Origin: Azolla caroliniana
Lineage: Eukaryota; Polypodiophyta
DNA: 64,000 bases
Direction of reading: 5' to 3'
Assembly (NCBI GenBank): GCA_043228905.1
Contig: JBHGNT010000005.1
Location: forward strand, 9,176,001-9,240,000
In this document: one piece after another, positions 48,923 to 60,191 of the stretch
Numbering within the stretch: the first letter of the stretch is position 1
Layout: every line of letters starts with the position of its first letter
Program-made: the position numbers and the translations under genes
The notes under the pieces: model-generated
Databases searched by the model: none
Told to the model about the DNA's origin: nothing
What the model saw: the letters and a program-made list of their open reading frames with translations, nothing else

Positions 48923-50533
48923 ATGATGATGATGTTCGAGCGGATGCTTCAAGAACAACGTGCAATGTCGGAGATAGCGGCGGCAGTAGAGTGGCTCGTG
49001 CAACAGATCGGGCAATTCAACGGAAAGGACGTATCACGCTATCTTCGGGACTACAAGGCGGAAATGATACGGTGCGAGATTTCAGAAGGACTGCAAGTGA
49101 CATCCTTCAACCAGGTAGCTACCGACGGGCTTCAAGCAAGTATCCACGGGCTAAGACAACAAAATCCGACGTGGGAAGCGTTTGAAGAGGCACTAAAGAC
49201 CACGTTCACTATCCAGGACTCCTCCAAGGCAACGCGGAGAGGATTCGAGGATTGGGTGGAAACACCGGACAAGGGGATGAAGCTCCTCGATGTGTTTTCG
49301 GCATTCGAAAGTCGGTTCGGGAGGTTGTCTGCGAGAGATCAAGCTATCCTCACACCAGACAAAGTTATCATGTTCTTACGAGCCGTAGACGTCCGGGACC
49401 GGAAGGATCTTGGAGTGCTTCTAGAGGACACGACTACCGAGAGTGGCCTCACCGAAACATGGGAAAGCGTGCGGGATATCGTCGTGCGATACACAAAGAG
49501 GGGGCAATGGCTTGCCAACGAAGACAAGAGGGTTTCAGAACCGATTCTGAAACCGAGATCCGGATCAGAAGACCATCAACCGCAGGCTTGGGAGACTAGG
49601 ACCGAGAAGGGAATCGACGCAACTACGGTGGAGCAGTTGCTAAAGGAGATGGAGAATCTGAAAATCGTGATGGTGAAGAAAACGGAAGACCGTCCTACAA
49701 GTTCAAAGTACATGAACCGTCGATGCATATGGTGTGATAGCACCGAACATGATCGGAGAGATTGCGACGAGCACAAGGAGGCGTTACGACATGATCTTAT
49801 CTACTACGAGGGAAATCGGATTCATTCGATGGATTCTCGGAAGCCACTCCGACCGAACTTCCGAAGAGGCGGCATGAAGAAGGTCCTAGAGGAGGAGATC
49901 GCGGCGAAAGACAATTATGCGACAACCGCGGGAATACGTGTGGGGGAGTCATCTGCAGCAAAGGTGTCTTTTTGGCCGAAAGTGTTAGAAATTTCGAAGA
50001 AAGCCGACCATGATGAAATCCAAAGCGCCGCAGAATGTATCCGGGAAGCTACGGTATGGGAGTGTCCCGTAGATAAGAATAGTGTACATGCGCTATGTCA
50101 ATTGCATGAAGTGTATGTGGATGAAAAACGACGGCGCACGGATGATGCGGTCGGACCATCAAAGACACCGGAAAGCTGGAACTCTGGAGGGAAGGCAAAA
50201 GAAAAGACGATTCCGGCATTCAAGCTTGCCTCGGACATTGAACAACAAACGGATGTGAAAAAGGTGTTCGAAGAGAGAATTCTCGATAGTCGGGTAGAAT
50301 TTTCGCTTCGGGAATTACTCAGAATAGCGAAGGAGTTCCACGATCTTCTTGTGGATCTCATGAAGAGAAAAAGACAAAGTACGGAGGAAAATGCGCCTAT
50401 GGTGAATGCAAATACCGTTCTGATGAATGACACCGAAGTGGAGGACGAGATTCCGAATTCCCACTATACAAAGCCACACTGGGCGTGTGCAACTACTGAG
50501 ACTCCGGTCTGAATCGACAACATCAAAGAGCCC
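48923..50533 (+). pseudogene. Element F gag
   Basis: 529 codons from ATG 48923 (the first of four consecutive Met codons), preceded by the primer-binding site. It carries an N-terminal helical region (MLQEQRAMSEIAAAVEWLVQQIGQFNGKDVSRYL), a gag core (FEDWVETPDKGMKLLDVFSAFESRFGRLSARDQ) and a basic, acidic-mixed linker. One CCHC-type knuckle, CIWCDSTEHDRRDC, lies at about 49735. The frame meets TGA at 50510-50512, where element B has an Arg codon in the matching sequence TPVRIGDVKE, so CGA to TGA is likely. The frame then continues into the protease. Homologous to element B gag. Confidence 0.85.
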
Positions 50534-50860
50534 GTGCTAGCATTGATTGATCATGGATCGGAGATCAATTTGATGTCTAAGGAGTTCTACCGAAAGGGGA
50601 AGTGGCCTATAAACACTAACCATGGATGGAAGATCCGGGCAGCCATTAAAGCAACGGAATGTCTATTTGCGGCTTGTCTGGATGTGAGGGTGAAGATCAG
50701 GGATGTTGAGATCGACCAAAATTTCTTTGTACAAGACGAGGTTTCACATTCCGTGATCCTCGGGCAACCATTTATCATGGCATCACGAATGGAGATGAAG
50801 GTGCTCGATAGAAAGCACGAATTCGGAGCCAAGGCGGAGGGAAATCCGTCCAATTCCTAA
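50534..50860 (+). pseudogene. Element F protease
   Basis: The frame continues directly from gag: LALIDHGSEINLMSKEFYRKGKWPIN carries D-H-G at the usual D-[ST]-G site, followed by DQNFFVQDEVSHSVILGQPFI. The D-H-G variant is shared with element B, so it is a lineage feature and not simply decay. The frame ends at 50860 and the reverse transcriptase region continues in another frame. Bases 50861-51041 are a frame-shifted linker. Confidence 0.75.
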
Positions 50861-51041
50861 CTGTGCCGGCAAATCATGAAAGGAACAAGAGAGAGCTCTT
50901 GTTCCAAACAAGGATGGATTTTTAGAGCGGATTGTTGCGGAGTGGGGAAGTGATAGTCCGAGAAGCCCTGATACCCCAAACAGGAAGAAAACTCTCGGAG
51001 CAAAACAAGTATGAATCGGTCCGGATGGGGCATCTACGTAC

Positions 51042-53280
51042 ATGGCCGTAACCAGAGGAATGAAGAAAGAATACCGAAAAGTAGAGGATAAGTTGCCGTC
51101 GGCATCAATAATAAAAGAAGACGAAGAAATCATGGGGGTGGTCGAGGAAGTGTCCTATGGGAACACGCTACAACGGCTTGAAGAGCTTGTGGAGGATAAA
51201 AGCCAAGGAGACCAGGTAGTCCCGGTGGAATCGGTGGAGATGTACGAGATCATTGCAAAAATGGGGCCGGATGCGCTTCGCAAAGAAGAAGCAATGGTAA
51301 GTACGAAATACAAGACAGTGGAGAAGAAAGTGAAACCGGCCACGGGACCATTACCAGCCGATAGAGAGCGAAGGAAGAAAGAAGTCTCAGGAGATCCGAC
51401 ACTTCGGAAGTCTGTGGATATCGGACATGCCTTCACGGATGAGACCCGGAAGAAAATTTGGATCGGTGGAGGTGGTTTCCTTTTACAAAATGAAGAAGAA
51501 CGATTCCGTGGGATGTTGGAACAACATGGGAAAGCATTTGCATTCACACCGAAGGAGATAGGGTGCGTTGATCCGAAGATAGTGGAGTCGATGGTGATCT
51601 TCACAATTGACCATGTGTCGTGGAACCTGAAGCCGATTCCGGTGCCGCGGGTGCATATTCCCAAAATCATCGACTTGCTCAAGGAGAAGGTGGCGATGGG
51701 GTTTCTAGAGTCATCAAACGCTCCATACTCAAATCGATGGTTTACGGTTCCGAAGAAGAATGGATCACTCCGATTTATCCACGACTTGCAACCAGTGAAC
51801 AAGGTCACGATCCGGAACTCCGAAGTCGGTCCGATAGTAGACGAATTTGCGGAAGCATTTGTCGGTCGTGTGATATACTCCATCGGAGACCTATACTCGG
51901 GGTATGACCAATTCCAACTAGCCGTGGAGAGCCGAGACATCACTACCATGCGGACACCGATAGGATTAGTCCGGATGTGTACGCTACCACAAGGCGCAAC
52001 GAACTCGGTCGCACATATGATGAATTCAATGAACACGGTGCTTCGAGACTGCATTCTGGAGATAACGATGTCGTTCCTAGATGACATTCCGATGAAAGGA
52101 TGCACAATAGAAGAAAAAGATGAAACTATGGATGATGTGGGATGCCAAAAGTTCGTAGTCGACCATATTCGTGATTGCGAGAAAGTGCTTCGGAAGTTAG
52201 AAGATGTGCACCTAACACTTTCCAGTGAAAAATCGGCATTCGGGCAAGAAGAAATATTGGTAGTTGGACATCTATGTGGGCCCTACGGCCGAAGACCGTC
52301 ACCAACCAAGATCGATGCGATTCAAGCTATGAAAGAAGTATGCGAGTCACAATCCGAAGTTTGAAGGTTTCTTGGAGCATGTGCATTCTATCACATATGG
52401 ATTCCGCACTATGCACATATTGCGGACCCACTTTATCACTTGTTGCGGAAGGGTAAGAAGTTCGAATGGAAACCGGAGCATACCAAAGCCATGAAGAAGC
52501 TCAAGAAATCACTACGGAGGGCAAAAGCACTAAAGAAGCCAAACTATGACTGAACATCATAGTAACGGTTGACACAAGTCCAACCGGAATCGGATGGGTC
52601 ATCAATCAAGCTGACTCGGATGGTTCGCGATATCCGATCCGATTCGGAGCAAAGGTTCTCAACGAAAGGCAACGCGGATATGCACAAGTCAAAAGAGAAT
52701 TATGGGGAGTCATGTCGGCAATCAAATCGGATCGAGATTATTTGATCGGAGCCGAAGTAGTGATCGAAACGGATTGTCTTCCGATACTCGGGATGATGCG
52801 GTGTGACACAATACCGGATGTGGCTATGCTAAGGTGGATTGCATATGTTAAGTCACTTAATCTGGAGGTACGACACATCTCCGGAAAAGACAACACGGTA
52901 GCGGATATGCTATCAAGGGCACGGTTCGGAGATGACATAACCGAATCCGATAATGAAGAAGTTTCCGAAGTCTACTTTGCTTTGGAGCACATATGTCGGG
53001 TGAACGTAATCCAAGAATTCAGGGAAGAAGAATACGAGGGAGAAAGCTTGTTGATCGGGAAAATGCTACAAGAAATAGAGGAATCATCGAACAATAAAGA
53101 GAAGAGAGCTGAGATCCGAAGGAAGAAGAGGCAAGTCCAAAAGTTCTTCTTGAAAAATGGATTAATATGGAGGGAGCCGGGAAGAACTACTAGCGGTCCG
53201 GATACGACAACTAGAGGGAAGACCGGAAGACATAGCAGAAGCAATACGCCGAGAACAAGAAGCACGATTCCGGAATAAAA
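51042..53280 (+). pseudogene. Element F reverse transcriptase and RNase H
   Basis: Linker: GHAFTDETRKKIWIGGGGFLLQNEEERFRGMLEQHGKAFAF. Reverse transcriptase: NAPYSNRWFTVPKKNGSLRFIHDLQPVNKVTIRN, YSIGDLYSGYDQFQLAVES, TLPQGATNSVAHMMNSMNTVL, and the catalytic FLDDIPMKGC near 52074. FLGACAFYHIWIPHYAHIADPL follows a TGA at 52362. RNase H: VDTSPTGIGWV, KRELWGVMSAI, VIETDCLPIL, NTVADMLSRA (52570-52925). The LPQGATN and FLDDIP motifs resemble reverse transcriptases typical of fungal Ty3 elements. A frameshift separates reverse transcriptase from RNase H near 52550. The zinc-finger start of integrase (KKRQVQKFFLKNGLIWREP) appears at about 53120, then breaks off. Confidence 0.85.
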
Positions 53281-53731
53281 GCCAGTTCAACACAAAGCAC
53301 CGACTACGACCACGGAAGATTGAAGAAGGAGATTGGGTGATTGTCTACGACAATAGTTTGGATCATCAACATACAACTATGCGGAAGTTCGCGAAAAGGT
53401 GGTTCGGGCCATACGAGGTTCAGAAAGTTTTCGACAACGGAACTTACCAACTATGCGAGTTGGATGCAACAGTACTACGAGTGCCTATAGCGAGGAAGCG
53501 GGTGAAGATTTTCAAGAAGCAAACTGACAAAGAACCTTATGTAAGCTTAGACAAGACCGACAACGAGGAGCAATCGGACAAAGATTGCGGTGATGCAGAA
53601 AGTGAAGAAAGTGGTCTTCAATTGATAATCAACATACGGGAAGAATCGGAGAGTGCTACGGATGAAGAGGAACAACGAGCATCGGGAACTTCGGCACATA
53701 CCGGAGGATGTGCGGGTTTGGAGGGGGCGAG
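53195..53731 (+). pseudogene. Element F integrase C-terminal part (core deleted)
   Basis: After LIWREPGR the sequence jumps to EAIRREQEARFRNKSQFN and GDWVIVYDNSLDHQHTTMRKFAKRWFGPYEVQKVFDNGTYQLCELD, the C-terminal GPY/F-type module. The catalytic D-D-E core is absent, so an internal deletion removed it near 53190. An acidic tail ends at 53744. The polypurine stretch GAGGGGGCGAG (53721-53731) precedes the 3' LTR. Confidence 0.8.
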
Positions 53732-54035
53732 TGTCGTAGTGTAATTCGCACACTACGTGAAAATTACATTTTTGTCCCTCCGGATGGAGCCGGATAAAGA
53801 AGGCCTTTCGGTAAGGACCGAAACCGGTAAGGGGACCCGGCAAGAGCCGGATGAAGAAGGCCGGTGAGACCAGATGAAGAGACATATTTGTAAATAGCAG
53901 AAAGTATAAAAATATATATTACATGCATAGGGCAAGATTCAAACCTTGTACCTCCATGTTAATAATGTTAAGCATTACCACTATACTAACATATTATGAA
54001 TTTTAAAGTTATAAACTAAACTTTATCCCATGTAC
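53732..54035 (+). repeat. Element F 3' LTR, part 1 (left of element E)
   Basis: It matches 48105-48408 of the 5' LTR with scattered substitutions. It is interrupted by element E with the target duplication TGTAC (54031-54035). Confidence 0.9.
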
Positions 54036-54454
54036 TGTCATGAACACATGACCATTATGGCGTCACCCGGACTTGAACCTCGAACCTTGTAATTCATACT
54101 TGAAAACCTCAACCATTAAGATAGCTTATTGTTATATGAAACAATAAAAGCTACTTCTTGTATTACATTGATTATTGTAAAAACTCTAGATTATTCTAGA
54201 ATGTTCTAGAATGTCCTAGAGCATTCTAGGTCTAGAACATTCTAGAACATTCTAGAAATCTCTAAGCTATTCTATAGGAACCTATCAATAAGCGCATACA
54301 TGTATTCTCAAATCAATTCGAATCAACACCAGTCTTTAGCTCTCATTACATATCTTGTATCCATTCTCTTTCTTTCTCTTTCTTTCTCTATCTTATACAT
54401 CCATTCTTCTCTATCCTTCTTCCATCACTCTATCTTTTATCCTTGGTTCTGACA
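54036..54454 (+). repeat. Element E 5' LTR
   Basis: 419 bp. Near the start it has an antisense tRNA-like module (54065-54140; minus strand AATGGTTGAGG, then GGTTCAAGTCC, a perfect B-box consensus). Five or more TTC/GAA heat-shock half-sites lie at 54194-54257. TATCAATA (54283; TATAAATA in the 3' copy) and the predicted start at 54316 follow. Confidence 0.92.
54194..54289 (+). promoter_or_regulatory. Heat-shock element array and TATA position of element E
   Basis: TCTAGAACATTCTAGAACAT continues into a further TTCTAGAA (54230-54257), giving alternating GAA and TTC blocks at 5-bp spacing. Additional units start at 54194. The TATA position (54283) is 33 nt before the predicted start, as in element D. 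Confidence 0.75.
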
Positions 54455-54467
54455 GTTTGATTCGAAT
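54316..54467 (+). promoter_or_regulatory. Self-priming pair of element E
   Basis: ATTCGAATCAA (54316-54326) is the exact reverse complement of TTGATTCGAAT (54457-54467), which lies 2 nt (GT) after the LTR end at 54454. CACCAG follows the primer segment directly, as in D and J. The bases differing from element D have changed on both sides, so the pairing is conserved. Confidence 0.8.
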
Positions 54468-54518
54468 TCTCTCACTCTCTCTCTCTCTCTTATCCTCCTT
54501 TGTAACCATCCTGAAACC

Positions 54519-55682
54519 ATGGCTGCCATTAACTCAGAAGAATATCTCACCCTTGTTGCAGAAATGGAGAACCTTAAATCCAAGTTCGCATCTCTTGAAG
54601 TAGAGAATCAACGTCTACTTGGGGATCTACAAAAGGTTACTATAGAGAAGCAACAACAATAAGAGGAGTTCACGCGACGAGTGCAACAGTTAGAGTCGAC
54701 AATCGTCGTGTTACAACAACAAAGGGTTGAAGGTCAGGGACTTATCAAGGAGCCCAAAATTAGCCTCCCAGCTAAATTTGATGGATCAAGGGCGCATTTC
54801 CGAGGTTTTTTGAATCAAGTACGGTTGGTGATTCAAATGCATCCCGCACGTTATCCAACAGATGCATCACGAGTCGGGCTAGTGGGCACTTTATTGACTG
54901 GCATAGCGTTGTCGTGGTTTGCTCCATTGCTAGAGACCAATTCTCCTCTACTGAATAATTTCGAGGAATTTATCAAGGAATTTAAGGCTTGTTTCGGAGA
55001 TACTGATGGGGCGAGAACAGCTATCAACAAGATTCGTACACTTTGTCAAGGTGATCAACCAGCTTCAACATATGCTGCCAATTTCCGTCTCATCGCAAGC
55101 GATATTCCTTGGGATGAACAAGCCCTAATGGAGCAATTCCGTTCAGGCCTTCGTAGTGATGTCAAAGACTTACTTCTTACCTTCCCCGAGGATCCAAGGT
55201 CACTTACAGAAGCTATTAGTCGAGCAATACGGTGTGATAATCGCCTTTTTGAGCGTCGATGTGAGCGACAACAACAAATAACAAGATCTAGATTCACACC
55301 AACTTATGCATCAGTAACGGCGCAATCATCCCCAAGGCAAATGTATAGCCCTGCTCCAACTCCAAGGCAAACACGTAGTCCAATCCCAATGGATAGTCCT
55401 ACACCCATGGAGATCGATATGACTCAACGACGAGGACCGTTGTCAAACGAAGAGAAGCAACGTCGTCGAGCAAACCATCTGTGCTTATATTGTGGAGGTC
55501 CAGGACATATAGCCATTCATTGCTCCCGTAGGCCGAGACGTCAGGTAAATCAAATTCACTATGACAATAAAAATGAGTCCAACATTTTAGAAGTAGTTAG
55601 TGAATCTAATATTATGAATAATCCACCCTTGTCCAATAAATTTGAAGTCCTAAGCCAATTAGAAGAGGAGTCAAACGAATAA
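54519..55682 (+). pseudogene. Element E gag
   Basis: It starts at ATG 54519 (MAAINSEEYLTLVAEMENLKSKF), matching the start of element D gag. An N-terminal coiled coil is interrupted by TAA at 54660-54662, where element D has Tyr. The capsid core (ISLPAKFDGSRAHFRGFLNQVRLVIQ...FRSGLRSDVKDLLLTF) and one CCHC knuckle (CLYCGGPGHIAIHC, about 55488) are intact. The frame ends at TAA 55680-55682 within the conserved gag-pol junction block. Without the early stop the protein would have about 387 residues. Confidence 0.88.
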
Positions 55683-55714
55683 GTCCGGCCAAAATAGGAG
55701 CCATTTGGTTGGAC
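55670..55714 (+). promoter_or_regulatory. gag-pol junction recoding block of element E
   Basis: GTCAAAC (55670-55676), spacer GAATAA, then the same 11-bp stem and 10-nt loop as in element D (55683-55714). From AAAC to the stem end (42 nt) D and E are identical, although surrounding coding sequence differs substantially. Pol is again in the -1 frame. Confidence 0.65.
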
Positions 55715-58700
55715 AACCCTAGATATGTACAACCTAGTGTGGGTTCCATTTCTTCCAAGCATGTTAGTAGAGTCTTCTCAGCCCTAGTACAAGTTAGGAC
55801 ACCCAGTTATCAACTTCAAGTCCAAGCCCTCTTAGATACTGGAGCCAATTCTTGTTTCATGGATAGAGATTTTGCCCAAAAACACCAAATATCCTTGCAT
55901 ACACTTCCTTGTCCAGTTTCCGTAGTAGTGATTGATGGACGCCCCATAGCTTCCGGGAAGATATTTGAAGAGTCTGAGCCAATACACATACTCTTGGGTG
56001 ATTTAGGATGTGTAGTTTCCTTTAACATAATCCGTAGTCTTGAGCATCCAATTGTCCTCGGTTTGCCATGGTTCGAGCTACATAACCCTAGAATCGATTG
56101 GAGGAAGCGAGAAATTAGGTGCCCTTTAGCAGAAAATATCATTGTCAAGGATCGAACTCGGGATTATCCTCCCAAAGTATATAGTTCTACCGATGCACCA
56201 TATCCTTCTCATCAAATTTCAGCCATCACATTGCAACAATTGCACCAAGTGGGAGGCAAGGAGGACCTTTTCTTATTTGCAGTATCAGTGACACCTTCTA
56301 GTGTCACTCAAGGGAATTCAGACATCCAAATTCCCAAAAAATATCAAGACTATGCTGATGTTTTCGACAAAGTCAAAGCTAGTGTTCTTCCAAAGCATCG
56401 GCCGTACGACTGTCCTATTGATCTCCAACCAGGAAAAGAGCCTCCGTGGGGTCCAATTTACAATTTATCACCCACTGAGCTTGAGGTTCTTCGAGAATAC
56501 ATCGAGGAAAATCTTGCACATGGGTTTATTCGACATTCAAAGTCTCCAGCTGGTGCTCCTATCATTTTTGTGAAGAAAAAGGACGGCTCCCTTCGTTTGG
56601 TCGTGGACTATCGAGGCTTAAATAAAGTCACCATAAGGAATAGGTATGCTTTACCTTTAATCTCCAATCTCTTAGAACGCATTGGTGGGGCAAAGCATTT
56701 TACCAAAATTGATCTAAGGGGTGCATATAATCTTGTTCGAATTCGGCCGGGAGATGAGTGGAAAACAGCATTTCGTACTCGGTATGGTCATTTCGAGTAT
56801 ACAGTCATGCCTTTCGGGCTCACAAATGCACCTGCCGTATTCCAACATATGGCAAATGACATCTTCCGGGATTTCTTGGATATTTTTCTAATCATCTACC
56901 TAGATGATCTATTGATTGACTCTAAAACACAGGGGGAGCATGATATACATGTGCGGCAAGTACTTGAACGCCTAAGGAAGTATGGTCTTTACGCCAAACT
57001 TGAGAAATGCAGTTTTGATTGCAAACAAGTCGAATTTTTGGGATACACTATTTCATCCCAGGGTGTTTTCATGGACCCGGCAAAAGTCCAAACAATATTG
57101 GAATGGAAACCCCCATGCTCAGTTCGGGATGTCTAGTGTTTCCTCGGATTTGCGAACTTCTATCGCAAATTCATACATAATTATTCAAGCATTGTGTTGC
57201 CCCTTACTCAACTCACCAAGAAAAATCAAGCATTTTTTTGGAGTATCGAAGCGGACAAGGCTTTTACGCAGCTAAAAGAGGCATTCACATCAGCACCCAT
57301 CCTAGCACATATTGATCCTGAAAAGCCATTTACTATTGAGGCGGATGCATCAGACTTTGCATTGGGGAGTATCCTATCACAACCAGGCGAGGACGGGCAG
57401 ATACATCCAGTCGCATTTCACTCGAGAAAGTTTACTGTTTCGGAGATCAACTATGAGGTGCATGACAAGGAGTTACTAGCTGTGGTCGACTCATTCGAGC
57501 AATGGCGTCATTTTCTAGAAGGATCACCTCATCAGATTATCATTTATAGTGATCACAAAAATCTCACATATTTTCAAACAGCTCGAGTATTAAATAGATG
57601 ACAAGCTCGGTGGGCCCAATTTCTAACGCGTTTCGATTTCAAGATCATTTTTCGCCCCGGAAAACAACAAGGGAAAGCAGATGCTCTGTCTCGGCGTTCG
57701 TATCTAGCACTTCGACCTGGAGATCCGGCCTTTGACAATCAAAAGCAAACTCTCCTCGGGCCATCAAAGCTACAGGTAACAACAATTTATGCCACACCAC
57801 TTGATTCTACCCTTCTTGACACTATTCGGCAACAACTTCATTCGGATGATTTTGCTAAGGATGTCTTAGCCCACTGTGGTTCAAGTCGTCCATCTTGCTC
57901 CACATTGCCAGGGTCATCTCAACATTATCAGGACTTCAAGTGGCAAGATGGTTTACTCTTCTACAAGAATCTCCTTTACGTCCCTGACGGATCACCCCGA
58001 CTTCAAGTGTTGGAACATTGTCATGATGCCCCCATGGCTGGACATTTTGGTATTTCCAAGACCATTGAGCTGGTGAAACGTTCGTTTTGGTGGCCTCACT
58101 TGCAAAAATTTGTCGAAGATTATGTTCGCACTTGTGACACCTGCTGTCGCGCCAAAATACCCCGGCATCACCCTTATGGCTTACTACAACCATTACCCCC
58201 TCCCAACAAGCCATGGCAGTCTATTTCTATGGATTTCATTACGGATCTGCCACCTTCCAAAGGCTTTGATACTATTTTAACAGTAGTGGATCGGTTCACC
58301 AAGATGGCACATTTTGTACCATGTGTAAAGACCATCAATAGTGAAGAAACTGCAGATCTCATTATGCGTGAAGTGTTTCGCCATCATGGTCTCCCGAATG
58401 ATATTATTAGCGATCGAGGTCCTCAATTTATCTCACACTTTTGGAAGCACCTATGGGCAGGCCTCAAAATCTCTTGCAAACTCTCTTCGGCTTATCATCC
58501 ACAAACTGACGGACAAACAGAGCGCACAAATCAGACGCTCGAGCAATATCTTCGATGTTTCATTAGTTATCAACAAGATGATTGGAGTAAAATTTTACAT
58601 CTTGCTGAGTTTGCATACAACAACACGATCCACTCTTCTACCAAAGTTACACCTTTCTTTCCCTACACCGGCAACCACCCTCGATGGTGTATACTGGATC

Positions 58701-59338
58701 TTCCCGAGGTGTCACGAAACCCTAGTGCGGCGCATCACCTCCACCGACTACAACAAATCCAGTTCGAGTTATCGTCACATCTTCAAAAAGCGCAAGCACA
58801 CCATAAGACCAATGCCGATCGACATCGTCTTAAGTCTCCGTTTAAGGTTGGTGACCATGTCTGGTTGCTTCGTCGTCACATCAAGACTACCCGACCGTGT
58901 GCTAAGCTTGACTATCAACGATTAGGTCCTTTTGTCATCACGGCGCAGATTAATGATGCAACATTTCGTCTTAACCTTCCTGCACATATGCAGCTTCACC
59001 CTGTCTTTCATAGCTCTCTTTTGGAACCTTGCCACACCTCTTTAATTCCTGATCGTGTCGTGCCACCACCGCCTTCTGTACAACTTGTGGATGGCCCCGA
59101 ATACGAGGTAGCTGCTATTCTCGATTCTAATATTGTGCGCAATAAGCTTTATTATCTAGTTGATTGGCTTGGTTATCCTCCGAGTGATCGCACTTGGGAA
59201 CCCATCGATAACGTTTGTAATGCTGAAGCTCTGGTCAACGACTTCCATCATCACTATCCAAACAAGCCCGGCCCAACAATGTTAACGCCGACTTCCACTC
59301 GGCGTTCTCGAAGGAGGGATAGTGTCATGAACACATGA
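55709..59338 (+). pseudogene. Element E pol: protease, RT, RNase H, integrase, chromodomain
   Basis: Collinear with element D pol. Protease: ALLDTGANSCFMD. Reverse transcriptase: VVDYRGLNKVTIRNRYALP and YLDDLLIDSK (about 56900). RNase H: IEADASDFALGSILSQ. Integrase: CDTCCRAKI, then Asp in SMDFITDLP, Asp in ISDRGPQF and Glu in DGQTERTNQ. A GPY/F-type module (LDYQRLGPFVITAQIND) and a chromodomain (YEVAAILDSN...LVDWLGYPPSDRTWEP, about 59100-59210) follow. Two nonsense codons interrupt one continuous frame: TAG at 57134-57136 (Gln in D) and TGA at 57599-57601 (Arg in D). Both fit C-to-T change. No frameshift is seen. Confidence 0.9.
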
Positions 59339-59731
59339 CCATTATGGCGTCACCCGGACTTGAACCTCGAACCTTGTAATTCATACTTGAAAACCTCAAC
59401 CATTAAGATAGCTTATTGTTATATGAAACAATAAAAGCTACTTCTTGTATTACATTGATTATTGTAAAAACTCTAGATTATTCTAGAATGTTCTAGAATG
59501 TCCTAGAGCATTCTAGGTCTAGAACATTCTAGAACATTCTAGAAATCTCTAAGCTATTCTATAGGAACCTATAAATAAGCGCATACATGTATTCTCAAAT
59601 CAATTCGAATCAACACCAGTCTTTAGCTCTCATTACATATCTTGTATCCATTCTCTTTCTTTCTCTATCTTATACATCCATTCTTCTCTATCCTTCTTCC
59701 ATCACTCTATCTTTTATCCTTGGTTCTGACA
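59323..59731 (+). repeat. Element E 3' LTR
   Basis: 409 bp, preceded by the polypurine stretch AAGGAGGGATAG. It has an intact TATAAATA where the 5' copy has TATCAATA. It is followed by the target duplication TGTAC. Confidence 0.93.
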
Positions 59732-60187
59732 TGTACACATTCTAGATATGCATGGTACAAAAAGTTATTCATGCATACACACTCGAGTTAAAAAGAAAAA
59801 AAGATGGGATAGAAAGCTAATTATGCACATGCAGTGTGCATTAAAACTAAAGTTAGGAAAAGCATGATGCTTGCATGGTATAAACTTAGACTCTTCCAAC
59901 ACTATATAAGGAAGAGAAGAAGATGTATAGTGGTTGTTGATTATTTTACAAGGGTTCATTAATATAATATATTCGTGGGATTCACGAATTTGCTAACTAT
60001 TTTTCTCTCTTAATCTGAGTACTCACTAATATACTATACTCGTGGGATTCACAAGTTTTTCATATCTTTCTTTCTTACAACATATTTCATATTCTTCATT
60101 GCCTTCGAATTTTCTTTTCTCCTAGTCCAAAACCTCAGTGGTTCCCACCCGACTCACGCAAACGATCCGGCACCGAAAGGCACAACA
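59732..60187 (+). repeat. Element F 3' LTR, part 2 (right of element E)
   Basis: It matches 48409-48857 of the 5' LTR with scattered substitutions and ends GGCACAACA. ACGT follows at 60188-60191, equal to the flank at 48101-48104. Confidence 0.9.
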
Positions 60188-60191
60188 ACGT

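Larger units (their letters stand above)
54036..59731 (+). mobile_element. Element E: chromodomain Ty3/gypsy retrotransposon, recently inserted but with nonsense codons
   Basis: LTRs of 419 and 409 bp (TGTCATGAAC...GTTCTGACA) and the target duplication TGTAC (54031-54035, 59732-59736), inside the 3' LTR of element F. Gag and pol are collinear with element D. The LTRs differ by one substitution and a 10-bp CT-rich indel, so the insertion is very recent. Even so, three in-frame nonsense codons (54660, 57134, 57599) are present. Confidence 0.93.
48105..60187 (+). mobile_element. Element F: fungal-like Ty3 retrotransposon, hosting element E in its 3' LTR
   Basis: LTRs of 753 bp (48105-48857) and about 755 bp (53732-54035 plus 59737-60187). 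Flanks are ACGT on both sides (48101-48104, 60188-60191). The primer-binding site is TGGTGAACCCGACGTGAAC 4 nt inside the 5' LTR, and the polypurine stretch GAGGGGGCGAG precedes the 3' LTR. The internal order is gag, protease, reverse transcriptase, RNase H, integrase C-terminus; the integrase core is deleted. LTRs differ at roughly 20 positions by eye, making it older than elements A, D and E. Confidence 0.9.

Noticed and set aside
51155-52105. Minus-strand frame of 316 codons opposite element F pol
   Set aside because: It is an antisense shadow of a clear reverse transcriptase. The same antisense pattern occurs opposite the homologous fragment at 25180-25572.
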